From positions 496,001 to 560,000 of the forward strand of contig NZ_CP050948.1 in NCBI RefSeq assembly GCF_019443745.1: DNA of 64,000 bases, given 5' to 3'. The position numbers and the translations under genes were made by a program. Positions within the stretch are counted from its first letter, which is position 1. Each line of letters begins with the position of its first letter. Shown piece after piece: positions 48,855 to 60,500 of the stretch. The notes beneath the pieces were generated by a model. The model saw only the letters and a list, made by a program, of their open reading frames with translations, was not told the origin of the DNA and made no database searches. The stretch is from Iamia sp. SCSIO 61187. GTDB taxonomy: Bacteria > Actinomycetota > Acidimicrobiia > Acidimicrobiales > Iamiaceae.

Positions 48855-49824
48855 ACAGGGCGGGAGCCACCTCGTCGCGCCAGAAGGCGAGCGTCCCCTC
48901 GACGTCATCGCCCACGGGGACGATGCTCAGGTTGCGGAACCCGGCGTCGACGAACTGGCGCACGGCCTCGACGTAGGGCTCGGGATCGGGGCCGTGGGGC
49001 ACGTCCGCGGCCATCGACTCGGGCGTGACGCACTCGGTGGCCGCCCCGAAGTTCACGGGGTTGGGCAGCTCGGCCATCACCTTCCACCCCGGGGCGCTGA
49101 ACCGGAGGCGCTCGTGGGCGAGGCGCAACCCCTCCTCCTGCGACGGCGCCCACGCGAACGGCACCTCGGTCCAGGTCGCGGCGCGGTCGCCGCCCCGCTC
49201 GGCCCAGCCGTCGACCAGGCCGGGCTCGGGGTCGACGGCCATGATCCCGTCGGCGCCGGCCCGGTCGGCCAGGTCGAGCGAGGCGTCCCCGCTGACGCCC
49301 ACCACCACGTCGATGCGCTCGTCGGGCAGGTCGTAGATGCGTGCGTCCTCGACGGTGTAGTGGCCGCCCCGGTGGGTCACCCAGTCACCGGTCCACAGCT
49401 CGTGGAGGATGGCGATGGCCTCCTCGAGCATCTCGTGGCGGAGGTCGACGGCGGGCCACGGCGCCCCGGTGACGTGCTCGTTGAGCCGTTCGCCGGCGCC
49501 GACGGCGAGGGTGAGCTTGCGGTCGGTCATCGCCGCCACGGTCGCCGCCGCCTGGGCCACGATCACCGGGTGGTACCGGATGATCGGGCACGTCAGCCCG
49601 GTCGCGATGTCGAGGTCGCTGGTGGCGTGGGCCACGGCGCCGAGCACGCTCCAGGCGAAGGGGCTGTGCTCGTGCTCGGGGAGCCACGGATGGATGTGGT
49701 CGGAGATGGCGACGAAGGCGAAGCCGTGAGCCTCGGCCATCACCGCGTGCTCCACCAGCTCCCGGGGGCTGCGCAGCTCGGACATCAGCTTGAGCCCGAA
49801 GCGGGCGGTCGTCTCGGAGGGCAT
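48850..49824 (-). CDS. LLM class F420-dependent oxidoreductase of the F420-G6PDH-related family
   Basis: A 324-residue protein closely following the TIGR03557-type pattern: FGLKLMSELRSPRELVEHAVMAEAHGF, VAISDHIHPWLPEHEHSPFAWSVLGAVAHAT (about residue 45), PIIRYHPVIVAQAAAT, LAVGAGERLNEHVTG (about 108), and LPNPVNFGAATECVTPE. This family is related to F420-dependent glucose-6-phosphate dehydrogenase but its members use other alcohols or sugars. ATG 49824 is preferred over an in-frame ATG 33 nt upstream. It is divergent from the PPOX gene (95 bp apart). Confidence 0.9.
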   Translation of the reverse strand: MPSETTARFGLKLMSELRSPRELVEHAVMAEAHGFAFVAISDHIHPWLPEHEHSPFAWSVLGAVAHATSDLDIATGLTCPIIRYHPVIVAQAAATVAAMTDRKLTLAVGAGERLNEHVTGAPWPAVDLRHEMLEEAIAILHELWTGDWVTHRGGHYTVEDARIYDLPDERIDVVVGVSGDASLDLADRAGADGIMAVDPEPGLVDGWAERGGDRAATWTEVPFAWAPSQEEGLRLAHERLRFSAPGWKVMAELPNPVNFGAATECVTPESMAADVPHGPDPEPYVEAVRQFVDAGFRNLSIVPVGDDVEGTLAFWRDEVAPALS

Positions 49825-49919
49825 GGGTGCGCCCCTGCCCGGTGCTCCCTGCGCCACTCGCTCCGCTCGCCGGTGGCGCTTCCGGGACGAACATCGCTGG
49901 TCCGGGGGTTGGTCCCGGC

Positions 49920-50336
49920 ATGGACCTCCCCGCTGCCCTCGACTACGTCCGCCCCCGCGACCACGGGGTGCTCGTCACCCTGAAGGCCGACGGCCGGCCC
50001 CAGCTGTCCAACATCAACTACGGCGTCAGCGACGACGGCGTGGTGCGGATCTCGATCACCGCCGATCGGGCCAAGTACGCCAACGCCCGGCGCGACCCGC
50101 GCGTCTCGCTCCACGTCACGGCCGACGACTTCTGGTCCTACGTCGTCCTCGAGGGCGACGCCGACCTCACGCCCGTCGCCGCCGCCCCCGACGACGCCAC
50201 CGTCGAGGAGCTGGTCGCCCTGTACCGCGACGTCCAGGGCGAGCACCCCGACTGGGACGACTACCGCGCCGCCATGATCCGCGACCAGCGCGTCGTCCTG
50301 CGCCTCCGCCCGACCCGGGCCTACGGCATGGCCTGA
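49920..50336 (+). CDS. PPOX class F420/FMN-dependent protein
   Basis: A 138-residue split-barrel protein of the pyridoxamine 5'-phosphate oxidase-like family. RPRDHGVLVTLKADGRPQLSNINYGVSDDGVVRIS (about residues 12-46) and KYANARRDPRVSLHV (about 55) are characteristic of the Rv1155-like F420-binding group. F420 reductases, biliverdin reductases and pyridoxamine-oxidase relatives share this fold. Its proximity to two F420-type LLM genes supports F420. A hairpin follows the gene. Confidence 0.85.
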   Translation: MDLPAALDYVRPRDHGVLVTLKADGRPQLSNINYGVSDDGVVRISITADRAKYANARRDPRVSLHVTADDFWSYVVLEGDADLTPVAAAPDDATVEELVALYRDVQGEHPDWDDYRAAMIRDQRVVLRLRPTRAYGMA

Positions 50337-50435
50337 GGGCCCGACGCCGCGACGACACCGGTGGCCCAGATCGTCGCCCTGCGAACCATCCGGCCACCCC
50401 TCGACGGCGCGCCACCGCCGTGACCAGCACCGATG

Positions 50436-50473
50436 CGTCGGACGGCGAATCGCCAGCGAATCGCCGTCCGACG
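50436..50473 (+). terminator. hairpin between the PPOX and TetR genes
   Basis: CGTCGGACGGCGA and TCGCCGTCCGACG form a perfect 13-bp stem with a 12-nt loop. The motif GCGAATCGCC also occurs twice, overlapping the loop. It lies 100 nt after the PPOX stop and 27 nt before the -35 box of the TetR gene. Confidence 0.6.
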
Positions 50474-50500
50474 ACCCCGTCCTGCTCGACGGGCGGTCCC

Positions 50501-50554
50501 TTGACCACCCTCGATCGACCGTCCTACGTTTTCCGACGTGCCTTCGGAAAACGT
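50501..50554 (+). promoter_or_regulatory. TetR promoter and operator covering the start codon
   Basis: TTGACC (50501-50506), an 18-nt spacer and TACGTT (50525-50530) form a good promoter. GTG 50538 follows by 7 nt. The perfect inverted repeat ACGTTTTCCGA (50526-50536) and TCGGAAAACGT (50544-50554) covers the -10 box, the start site and the first codons. Binding would give tight autorepression. Confidence 0.82.
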
Positions 50555-51338
50555 CGCCGCGTCGTCGACGCCGGCCCTCGCCGGTGACCGCCGGACCCGC
50601 AAGCGGGCGGCCCGGCGCAACGCCCTCCTCGCCCTCGCCGCCGACCTGGTGGAGGAGCGGGGCCCCGACGGGCTGACGATGGCGGCCCTGGCCGAGGCGG
50701 CCGACCACGCCCCCTCGAGCCTCTACACCTACTTCCCGTCCCGCTCGGCCCTGCTGTCGGCCCTCCAGCAGCAGGCCCTCGAGGTCCTCGGCGCCGTCGC
50801 CGACGACGCCCTCGCCTCCTGGGACGCGGCCCTGACCGAGGCAGGAGCCGACGCCGCCCCCGCCGCCCTGGCCCGGCTCCTCGCCTTCTCCCGGCTGTTC
50901 CTGTCCGCGCCCGACCACCACCCCCGGGAGTTCCGGCTCCAACAGCGCCTGCTCGTCACCGAGGGCGTCGCCGACGCCGCCGACGCGGCGACGGTGGTGC
51001 CCGCCGCCATGGCCGTCCTCGACGTGCCCCGCCGCCTGCTGGCCGCCGCCGTCGACCAGGGGGCCCTGCGGCCCCACCAGCCCGTCGCCGACCCGCTCGA
51101 CGAGCCCCTCGACGGTGCCCTCGTCCGCACCTTCGCCTGGGTCGTGGCCCTCAACGGCGCCCTGCTCGTCGACGGGCTGGCCACCGGCATCCCCACCACC
51201 GGCGCCCGGCTGGGCGAGGAGATCACCGACGCCCTGCTCCGCGGCTGGGGCGCCGACCCCGCCACCCTCGCCACCGCCCGCACCCTCGACGCCGGCCTGG
51301 CCGGGCCGGCGGCCGACCGACCCGGGAGACCCTCATGA
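50538..51338 (+). CDS. TetR family transcriptional regulator
   Basis: A 266-residue repressor, longer than most. The N-terminal tail is followed by RKRAARRNALLALAADLVEERG and an HTH LTMAALAEAADHAPSSLYTYFPSRSALL (about residues 47-75). The first codons form half of its own operator. The stop overlaps the fatty-acid-hydroxylase start as ATGA, so the regulator and the membrane enzyme form one autoregulated unit. The ligand may be a lipid or sterol substrate of that enzyme. Confidence 0.9.
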   Translation: MPSENVAASSTPALAGDRRTRKRAARRNALLALAADLVEERGPDGLTMAALAEAADHAPSSLYTYFPSRSALLSALQQQALEVLGAVADDALASWDAALTEAGADAAPAALARLLAFSRLFLSAPDHHPREFRLQQRLLVTEGVADAADAATVVPAAMAVLDVPRRLLAAAVDQGALRPHQPVADPLDEPLDGALVRTFAWVVALNGALLVDGLATGIPTTGARLGEEITDALLRGWGADPATLATARTLDAGLAGPAADRPGRPS

Positions 51339-51967
51339 CGACCGCCGTCACCGTCGCCCTCGCCGTCCCCGCCGGCTGGGCCGTCTGGACCCTGGCCGAG
51401 TACCTGCTGCACCGCTTCGCCATGCACCACCTGCACGGCCGGGGGATCATGAGCCGCGAGCACCTCGAGCACCACGTGACGTCGGGGTGGAGCTTCGACC
51501 GGAACCACGTCCTGTCGTGGACCGGGATGCTGCTCGTCGGGGGCGTGGTGTGGGCCCCGCTCGGGTGGGTCCTGGTGAGCCCGCTCGCCGGCGTCACCGT
51601 CGCCGCCGGGTGGGCCTTCGGCTACTTCTTCTACGAGTACCAGCACGCCGTCGCCCACCTGCGGGCCCCCCGGACGCGGTACCAGCGCCTCGTCCGGCGC
51701 CACCACTTCCACCACCACTTCGGCGCGCCGATGCGGAATCACGGCGTCACCATCCCGTTCTGGGACCACGTCTTCGGCACCCACGAGGCGCCGGACCGGG
51801 TGCGGGTGCCGCGCCGTCTGGCGCTGCCGTGGCTGGTCGACGCCGACGGTGAGGTGCGGCCCGCCTTCGCCGCCGACTACGTCCTCGTCGGCGCGGCCGA
51901 GCCCACCGAGCGGCTCCTCACGCTCGACCGGGCCCGGGCCTTCGCCTCGGTCGCCCCCGCCGACTGA
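51335..51967 (+). CDS. fatty acid hydroxylase/sterol desaturase superfamily membrane protein
   Basis: A 210-residue integral membrane diiron protein. The His motifs are HRFAMHH (about residues 28-34), HLEHH (about 46), HAVAHL (about 101), HHFHHHF (about 117) and HGVTIPFWDHVFGTH (about 132), which supply the two iron sites. About four membrane segments are present. Members hydroxylate or desaturate lipids, sterols or carotenoids; carotenoid hydroxylase (CrtZ-like) is possible. It is co-translated with its TetR regulator and ends 10 bp from the convergent leuA. Confidence 0.85.
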   Translation: MTTAVTVALAVPAGWAVWTLAEYLLHRFAMHHLHGRGIMSREHLEHHVTSGWSFDRNHVLSWTGMLLVGGVVWAPLGWVLVSPLAGVTVAAGWAFGYFFYEYQHAVAHLRAPRTRYQRLVRRHHFHHHFGAPMRNHGVTIPFWDHVFGTHEAPDRVRVPRRLALPWLVDADGEVRPAFAADYVLVGAAEPTERLLTLDRARAFASVAPAD

Positions 51968-51977
51968 CGGCGGGCGT

Positions 51978-53822
<1,845 letters not shown>

Positions 53823-53823
<1 letters not shown>

Positions 53824-53861
53824 TACACGAGGAGGAGGAGGGAGGTGGGCCGGGCGGACAT
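53823..53861 (-). CDS. leuL: leuA leader peptide (LeuL-type), 12 residues
   Basis: The peptide is MSARPTSLLLLV, read from ATG 53861-53859 to TAG 53825-53823, with four consecutive CTC leucine codons. It lies directly upstream of two hairpins and a T-tract before leuA. This is the standard design of ribosome-mediated attenuation: scarcity of charged tRNA-Leu stalls the ribosome on the Leu run and changes leader folding. leuA attenuation has been predicted in other Actinobacteria. A perfect -35 TTGACA (fwd 53894-53899) and a -10-like GGATGG or GATGGT place the transcription start close to this ATG, so the peptide is probably translated from a leaderless mRNA. Confidence 0.88.
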
Positions 53862-53868
53862 CGCCGAC

Positions 53869-53899
53869 CACCATCCCCCGAAGGTCGCCGCCCTGTCAA
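53869..53899 (-). promoter_or_regulatory. leuA promoter
   Basis: On the minus strand, TTGACA (fwd 53894-53899) is followed after 17 nt by GGATGG (fwd 53871-53876), or after 19 nt by GATGGT (fwd 53869-53874). The -35 is perfect and the -10 weak. Start is expected within a few bases of the leader-peptide ATG. Confidence 0.65.
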
Positions 53900-53918
53900 G
53901 GCGGGGCGGCGACGCCGG

Positions 53919-56900
53919 TCAGGGCGCGGCGGAGACGACCCCGGGCCGGTCGACCTCGACCTCGGCGCCGGCCCGCACGAGCGCCTCGACCTCGGCCATG
54001 GCGGCGTCGAGGTCGCCGAGGTGGCGCTCGACCACGCCCTGCGGGGTCAGGAAGCAGAACGTGACCCGGACGACCGCCTCCCCGGTGGACCCGCCCACGG
54101 CGAGGGCGTAGGAGGCGCCCTGGACCCGGTACCCGTCGACGCGCCGGTCGAGCTCGGCGGGGTCGGCGGTGGCGGCGGTCTTGTAGTCGACCACCACCAG
54201 GCCGCCGGGGCCTCGGTAGAGGAGGTCGACGTAGCCCTCGAGGAGGCGATCGCCGACAGGCGTGCTGGCGAAGACCTCCCGCCAGTGGGGCGCTCCGGCC
54301 GCCTCCCGCACCGACGGTGAGCCCAGGGCGGCGTGGACCAGCTGGGCCACCACCGGCTCCTTGTCGGTCACCGCCTCGGCCGCGGCCTGGGCGGCCACGG
54401 CGGCGGCGACCAGCGGGTCGCCGGGCTCCGAGGACAGCGGCACGGTCTGGAGCACGCCGTGCACGGCCCGACCCACGGCGGTGCCGTAACGGCCCTTGAG
54501 CCACGGCGGCCGGTCGAGGTCGCCGGGCCGCTTGTGGAGCCCGGCGTCGTCGCCGTCGGGGGCCTGGTCGAGGTCGTGGTCGACGGCGACGGTGGCGAAG
54601 TCGAGCGCCAGCTGGCCCCCCTCGTCCTCGGCGGTCGAGGCCTCGCCGGCGGCGGGGGGCTGGGCCGGAGGGCAGGGCGACGCGTCGGCCCTCTCGACGT
54701 CGGGTCGGCCCTCGTCGGTGAGGGCGGTGGCGGCGACCGTGGTGGGGCGGCTGGCGGCGGCGAGAGCCGCGTCGCGGGCGTCGGCCCACTCGTCGAGGGG
54801 CTCGCCCAGCGGGGCGACGGCGGCCGGCGCCGGGGCCACCGCCCGCGGGGCCGGCTCGGCCGGAGGGCCGTCGGGGAGGGCGTCGAGGAGCTCGCCCATG
54901 CCGGCGAGGAGCAGCTCGGCGTTGGTGCGGTTGGCGGGGGCCGGCTCCTTCTTCCGCTCGACGCGGTGCAGCGACACCACGAGGTGGTCCTTCGCCCGGG
55001 TCGTGGCGACGTACAGCAGCCGGACCCGCTCGTCGAGGTCCATCTGCTCGTCGACGGGGCGGTTGGCCGTGTAGGTCGACGTCTCGGCGTGCTTGCCCAG
55101 GTAGTAGGCCACCCCACCGGCCGTGAACTTGGCGTCGCCGGCCGTGGCGGCCCGGCGGGGGTAGGAGGTGGCGCCGGAGACGATGGTGATCGGGAACTCG
55201 AGGCCCTTGGCGGCGTGGATCGTCATGATCCGCACGGCGTCGTCGTCGGTCTCGGGGAGGATGGCCTCCGCCACCCGGGCCCCCTCCTCGGTCTGGTGGC
55301 CGATCCACCCGAGGTAGCCCCGCAGGTCCCCGCCGGTGGCGTCGGTCCACGCCCGGGCCTGGTCGACGACGAAGCGCAGCCGCCGCCAGACGTCGCGCGG
55401 CCGCCCCTCGGCGAAGGCCAGCTCCATGGCCCGGCGGTCGCGCACGATCCGGTCGAGCAGCGCCGACGGGCTCGTCCAGGCCCGCTCCTCGTGCCAGGTG
55501 CGGAGGACCTCGAGACCGACCCGCACCGGGTCGTCGGCCGGCACCGTGTCGGGCTGGTCGGCGGTGTAGGTCCAGTGCCCGCCCCGCTCGACGCGGAAGC
55601 GGTACAGGTCGTCGTCGCCGCACCCGAACAGCGGTGTGCGGAGGGCCGAGACGGTGCGGAGCTCGTCGGTCGGGTCGGCGACGGCCCGCACGACCAGCAG
55701 GAGGTCGCGCACGGCCCGGCTGGCGTAGACGAGCGAGCTGGCCTCGGTGCGGTAGGCGATGCCGGCCTCGGACAGAGCGTCCTCGAGGAACGGCAGCGAC
55801 GTGCGGGCCGGCACCAGGATCGTGATGTCGCCCAGCGAGGCGTCCCTCCAGCCGCCGGCGCCGGCGCCGACCTGCCAGCGCTCGTCGTGCGCCCGGCGGA
55901 TGGTGGCCACCACGTCGGCCGCCTCGGCGGTGCGGACCTCCGACGCCGTGGGTCGGCCGGTGTGGGCGTGGCGGCCGAGGACCGAGACCGTGGGCCCGGC
56001 GTCGGGAGCCGGGTCGGGACGGACGGCGTCGAGCGGGGTGTAGTCGGGCCGGGGGGTCAGCGGCAGCTCGTCGTCGGGGGGCTCGGCCATCAGCGTGGCG
56101 AAGGTGGCGTTCACCCAGTCGGTGATCCCGGGGACGGTGCGGAAGTTGGCCGTCAGGGTCACGGCGTGGCCCCCGCCGTCGGCGGCGAGGAGGCGTTGGG
56201 CGTCGAGGAAGACGCCGATGTCGGCGCGCCGGAACCGGTAGATCGACTGCTTGGGGTCGCCGACCACGAAGAGGCGGCCGGCGGCGACGGGCACGTCGCG
56301 CCAGTCGGGCGCAGCGGCCTCGGGCGACCTCGGGTCGGCGGCGGCGATGCGCACCGCCAGCTCGATCTGGATGGGGTCGGTGTCCTGGAACTCGTCGAGG
56401 AGGAGGCGCTGGTAGCGCTCGTGGAGGACCTGACGGGTGCGACCACCGTGGACCGGGTCGCGGAGCAGGGCGCGGGCCAGCACGAGCAGGTCGTGGAACT
56501 CGAGGGTGCCGCGGGACCGGCGTTCCCCGGCCGAGGCCAGGGTGAAGCGGCGGATGGCGGCGCCGAGGTGGTGGGCGCACTCGTCGGCGATCTCCCGCAG
56601 CACGTCGTCGACGAGCGCCTCCAGGGCTCGGAGGTCGGCCTTGACCTCGTCGGAGCTCACCCGCCAGCTGCCCTTCCGCCCGCCGCGGGGGCGGAACGTG
56701 CTGGTCGCGGCCCGGGCCTGGCGCAGCGCCTCGACCTGCGCCTCCTCGTCCGGCGCGGCCCGGACGGTTGCGGCCCACTCGCCGACCTCCTGCAGCTTGA
56801 GGCACAGGAGGTCCGTGGGGTCGATGCACTCGCCGACGAGGGCGCAGACCTCCTCGACGCGGTCGAGGACCCCGGCCACCCGCGGCCCGGCCGGGCGGGG

Positions 56901-57521
56901 CGGCGGGGCGTCGGGGTCGACCAGCTCGTCGACGAGGTCCCAGTTGGCGTCGAAGGTGCGGGCCAGGGCGTGCGGCGTGGTGTCGCGCACGCCGGCGGCG
57001 AACAGCAGCAGGAACGTGCGGGCGTAGGCCGGGTCGGTGTAGAGCTCGTCGGAGAAGCGGGCCCAGCGCTGCTCGAACTCGACGCCCGAGGTGACCTCGT
57101 CGAGGACCTCGACCCGCGGTGGCAGCCCCGCCTCGACGGGGTGCTCGACCAGGATCCGCTGGGCGAAGGAGTGGAGCGTCCCGATGGCGGCGCCGTCGAG
57201 CTCGTCGAGCGCCGCCCGGCACCGCTCCGCCCGCGGGTGGTCGGGGTCGGCGGTGGCGGCCTCCTCGAGCGAGCGCCGCAGCCGCTCGCGCAGCTCGGCG
57301 CCGGCCTTCTCGGTGAAGGTGATGGCGGCGATGCCCGACAGCGGCACGGGCGGGTGGCTCCGCCCGTCGGCTCCCTCGCCGGTGACGAGCGAGAGGACCC
57401 GGCCGACCAGGGCGGTCGTCTTGCCCGAGCCGGCGCCGGCCTCGACGAACAGCGTCTCGCCGAGGGCCGAGCCGATGCGGTCGCGCGCCGTCTGGTCCGG
57501 AGGGGCGGGGCGCTCGACCAT
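53919..57521 (-). CDS. UvrD/AddA-like helicase-nuclease subunit
   Basis: A 1200-residue SF1 helicase with a C-terminal nuclease. Motif I is EAGAGSGKTTALVGR (about residue 27), Ia FTEKAGAELRERL, II LLLDEFQDTDPIQ, III GDPKQSIYRFRRAD, V TIHAAKGLEFP (about 700) and VI LYVATTRAKDHL. The nuclease shows GRAVHGVLQ, then GYVDLLYR and VVVDYKTA (Asp and Lys catalytic). This is the AddA/RecB architecture for double-strand-break end resection. ATG 57521 overlaps the upstream stop by 1 nt (TGATG), so it is co-translated with the AddB-like partner. Mycobacterial AdnAB is a related alternative. Confidence 0.9.
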   Translation of the reverse strand: MVERPAPPDQTARDRIGSALGETLFVEAGAGSGKTTALVGRVLSLVTGEGADGRSHPPVPLSGIAAITFTEKAGAELRERLRRSLEEAATADPDHPRAERCRAALDELDGAAIGTLHSFAQRILVEHPVEAGLPPRVEVLDEVTSGVEFEQRWARFSDELYTDPAYARTFLLLFAAGVRDTTPHALARTFDANWDLVDELVDPDAPPPRPAGPRVAGVLDRVEEVCALVGECIDPTDLLCLKLQEVGEWAATVRAAPDEEAQVEALRQARAATSTFRPRGGRKGSWRVSSDEVKADLRALEALVDDVLREIADECAHHLGAAIRRFTLASAGERRSRGTLEFHDLLVLARALLRDPVHGGRTRQVLHERYQRLLLDEFQDTDPIQIELAVRIAAADPRSPEAAAPDWRDVPVAAGRLFVVGDPKQSIYRFRRADIGVFLDAQRLLAADGGGHAVTLTANFRTVPGITDWVNATFATLMAEPPDDELPLTPRPDYTPLDAVRPDPAPDAGPTVSVLGRHAHTGRPTASEVRTAEAADVVATIRRAHDERWQVGAGAGGWRDASLGDITILVPARTSLPFLEDALSEAGIAYRTEASSLVYASRAVRDLLLVVRAVADPTDELRTVSALRTPLFGCGDDDLYRFRVERGGHWTYTADQPDTVPADDPVRVGLEVLRTWHEERAWTSPSALLDRIVRDRRAMELAFAEGRPRDVWRRLRFVVDQARAWTDATGGDLRGYLGWIGHQTEEGARVAEAILPETDDDAVRIMTIHAAKGLEFPITIVSGATSYPRRAATAGDAKFTAGGVAYYLGKHAETSTYTANRPVDEQMDLDERVRLLYVATTRAKDHLVVSLHRVERKKEPAPANRTNAELLLAGMGELLDALPDGPPAEPAPRAVAPAPAAVAPLGEPLDEWADARDAALAAASRPTTVAATALTDEGRPDVERADASPCPPAQPPAAGEASTAEDEGGQLALDFATVAVDHDLDQAPDGDDAGLHKRPGDLDRPPWLKGRYGTAVGRAVHGVLQTVPLSSEPGDPLVAAAVAAQAAAEAVTDKEPVVAQLVHAALGSPSVREAAGAPHWREVFASTPVGDRLLEGYVDLLYRGPGGLVVVDYKTAATADPAELDRRVDGYRVQGASYALAVGGSTGEAVVRVTFCFLTPQGVVERHLGDLDAAMAEVEALVRAGAEVEVDRPGVVSAAP

Positions 57522-60500
57522 CAGCCCGCCCCCTCGGTGATGCGGGCCCGGGCGCTGGCCGCCGCCGCCCCGGCGTCGGGCGGCCCGGCGCCGACGTCGG
57601 CCGGGTCGACCTCGTCGGGGTCGGGCTCGGACCGCCGGTCGGGGTCGATGAGGGCGAGGTAGCCGGCCATCGCCGGGTCGGCCCCCTTGGCCTCCCACGC
57701 CCGGCGCAGGTCGGCCACCCCGAGGAAGTCGGGGTCGCAGCTCCAGCACGGGTTCCAGGGCTGGCCCTGGTGGTCGGTGGGGTGGGCCGGGAACAGACCG
57801 GCCTCGATGCCCTCGACGATGAGGCCCAGGGTCTCGGAGATGCGCTCGGAGATCTCCGGGGTGAGGACGTAGCCCTTGGTGCTGAAGCGCCCCTTGGAGG
57901 AGACGAACCAGTACTCGGAGCGGACCTCGGCCTCGGGATCGCCGACCGCGGCGCGGGCCGCGGCGCCGTACACGGCCAGCTGGAGGTGGGTCCCGCCCTG
58001 GTCCGGGTTGCGCTCCGACAGACCCTGGTAGGCGCTGGTCCCGCCCGTCTTGTAGTCGGCGACGACGAGACCGCCCGCCTCGGTGCGGTCGATGCGGTCG
58101 ATCTGGCCCCGGAACCGCACGGCGCGGCCGTCGGGCAGCGGCAGGGCCACCGGCGGGAGGTCCTCGTCGCCCAGCCCGAAGCCGAGCTCGGCGTGGAGGT
58201 GCCGACCGCCGTTGAGCCGTCTCACCTCCTCGTCGAAGGTGAGCGTGGCGTCCAGGTCGGCCAGGATCCGGGCGCGGTCCCGGCCCCAGAACAGGGCCCG
58301 ACCGGTGAGGCCGACAGCCTCGTACTCGGCGCACAGCGCGGCCCCGATCTCCCGGAGCCGGAGCCGGTCCGCCGCCGTCCACGGGTCGGTCGGCCCGGGA
58401 CGGGCCCGCTCGGGGCGGGCCAGCACCTCGAGGAGGAAGTCCTCGAGCGCCTTGTGGACGAGGCTGCCCCGGTCCAGCGCCGAGATGCTGAGCGAGTCCT
58501 CGGGGTTCTCCACCTCGCGGATGCCGAGGACGGAGCGGACGAAGTAGTCGAAGGGGCAGCGGGCCCATCGTTCGAGGCCGGTGGCCGAGGCGACCCGTCC
58601 GCTCTCGGGGTCGGCGGGCGAGGCGACGGGGAGGCCGCCGAGGTTGCCGTCGAAGCGGGTCAAGCGGGACGAGGCCCGGCCGGCGATCAGCTCGGCGCCG
58701 CGAGCGATGACGGGGTCGCCCAGCGCCGTGGCCGGCCCCAGCGCCCGAGGCCCGGCGCCGGCGGCGAGGAGCGAGCGCAGCCGGTGCTCCTGCGGTGTGG
58801 CCGGTTGGTCGAAGGTGCGCACGGCGTGGTCGAAGCTGTGGATGTGCTCGAGCCACGGAACGTCGAGGGCCGGGAGGTCGTCGCCCCAGAGGCGCCCACC
58901 GGAGAGGTGCCCGGCCAGGTCGAGCAACCAGCGGGACGGCACCCGGTCCCGCCCACCCCGGAGGTCGCCGCGCGGGAAGCACAGGACCTGGCGGTCGGCG
59001 GCGGCGGTCGCGGCCAGGAGGTGGCGGTGCTGGCGGGCGACGCCGTCGCGCCGCAGGGGCAGGAGCCCGTCGACGGCCCGACGCTCGGTGTCGGGGAGCA
59101 GGGAGTCGTCGCGCGGTGGGCGGGGGGCCAGCCCCTCGGCCAGCCCCACCACCACGACCAGGTCGAGGTCGAGGCCGACCCCCATGGTGAGGGGGCCGAC
59201 GAGCACGCCGTCGCCGAAGCGCCCGACGCGCCCGGTGTCGGACTCGAGCTCGACCTCCAGGGTCCGGACGACCACGTCGAGACCCACCGGACCCTCGACC
59301 TCGTCGAGGACGGCGAGGCGGTCGATGGCCAGCTCGACCCGCTCGGCGGCCCGGCGCTCGACCTCGTCGCCGGGCCAGTCCTCCCGCTGCGCCGCCGGGC
59401 CGAGCAGGCGGTCGAGCAGGGCCCGGGCCCAGCGGGCGTGCTGGGACCAGGTCCGGGGCCGGCGCCCGGCCCGCTCGAGGTCGTCGGCCAGGCCCGTCAC
59501 GAAGGCCCGCAGGCTGCGGGCGTGATCCGCCCGGCGGCGGTTGCGGGCCGCGGCGGCGGCGTCGTCGTCGGCGACGGCCTGCTCCGCCCGCTCGTCGCGG
59601 CGCGCCGCCTCGGCGAGCAGGCGTGCGTCCCACTGGTCCCGACCGGCGACCACCCCCGCCTCGCGCGACAGCCGCTCCCAGGCGGCGACCGGGACCGGGC
59701 GCCCCTCGAACCGGAGGGGGGCGGTGCCCAGCCAGTCGAGGACCGCCTGGCGGCGCCAGCCCTGCTCCGGCAGGGCCAGCAGCCCGATGAGGGTGCGGCC
59801 CGCGGCGCGGGAGGCGAGGGGCACCGGGGAGGGGCCGTTGACGGCGACCCCGGCCGCGGCCAGGTGCTCGTGGAGGAGGCGGGCGTAGGGGTCGGCGGTG
59901 GGGTGCAGGACGGCGATGCGGTCGAGCGGGGTGCCGGCCCGTGCCGCGGCGACGACCCGGCGCACGGCGTGGCGCACCTCGTCGTCGGCGTCGGAGGCGC
60001 TGGCGACCTGCGTGCGGTCGGGAGCCACGGTGGGGCCGACGATGCCGACCCCAGCGCGCGGAAGGCCGTCCGGGGCCGGCACGGGCACCCCGAGGCGGGC
60101 GAGGGTGGTGACGACGTCGGCGTCGGCGCGGGGGTCGCCGGTGGTGCCGGCCAGCACGCGCACCTGCTGGCGCTCGGCCACGGTGCGGACCAGGGCGGCG
60201 GCGTGGAGCGTCAGCAGCTGGGGCAGGTGGAGCACGACCGGTCCCAACGCCTCGGCGGCACCCGGGTCGCCGCCCACCCGGTCGGCCGCCGCCGCCATGA
60301 GGTCCTCCTCGTCGGACCAGTGGGCGGCGAGGACCTGCCGGGCGGCGCGGTGGACCCGCACCACCTCGGCGGCGCGCGGCCCGGTGCGGGCGATCGACGA
60401 CAGGGCGGCATCGGGGAGGTCGCGCAGCTCGCGGTAGCTGGCCACCAGCGCCGCCTCGGTGGCGGGGTGGTCGGCCACGGGTGCGAACAGGCCCGGGTCG

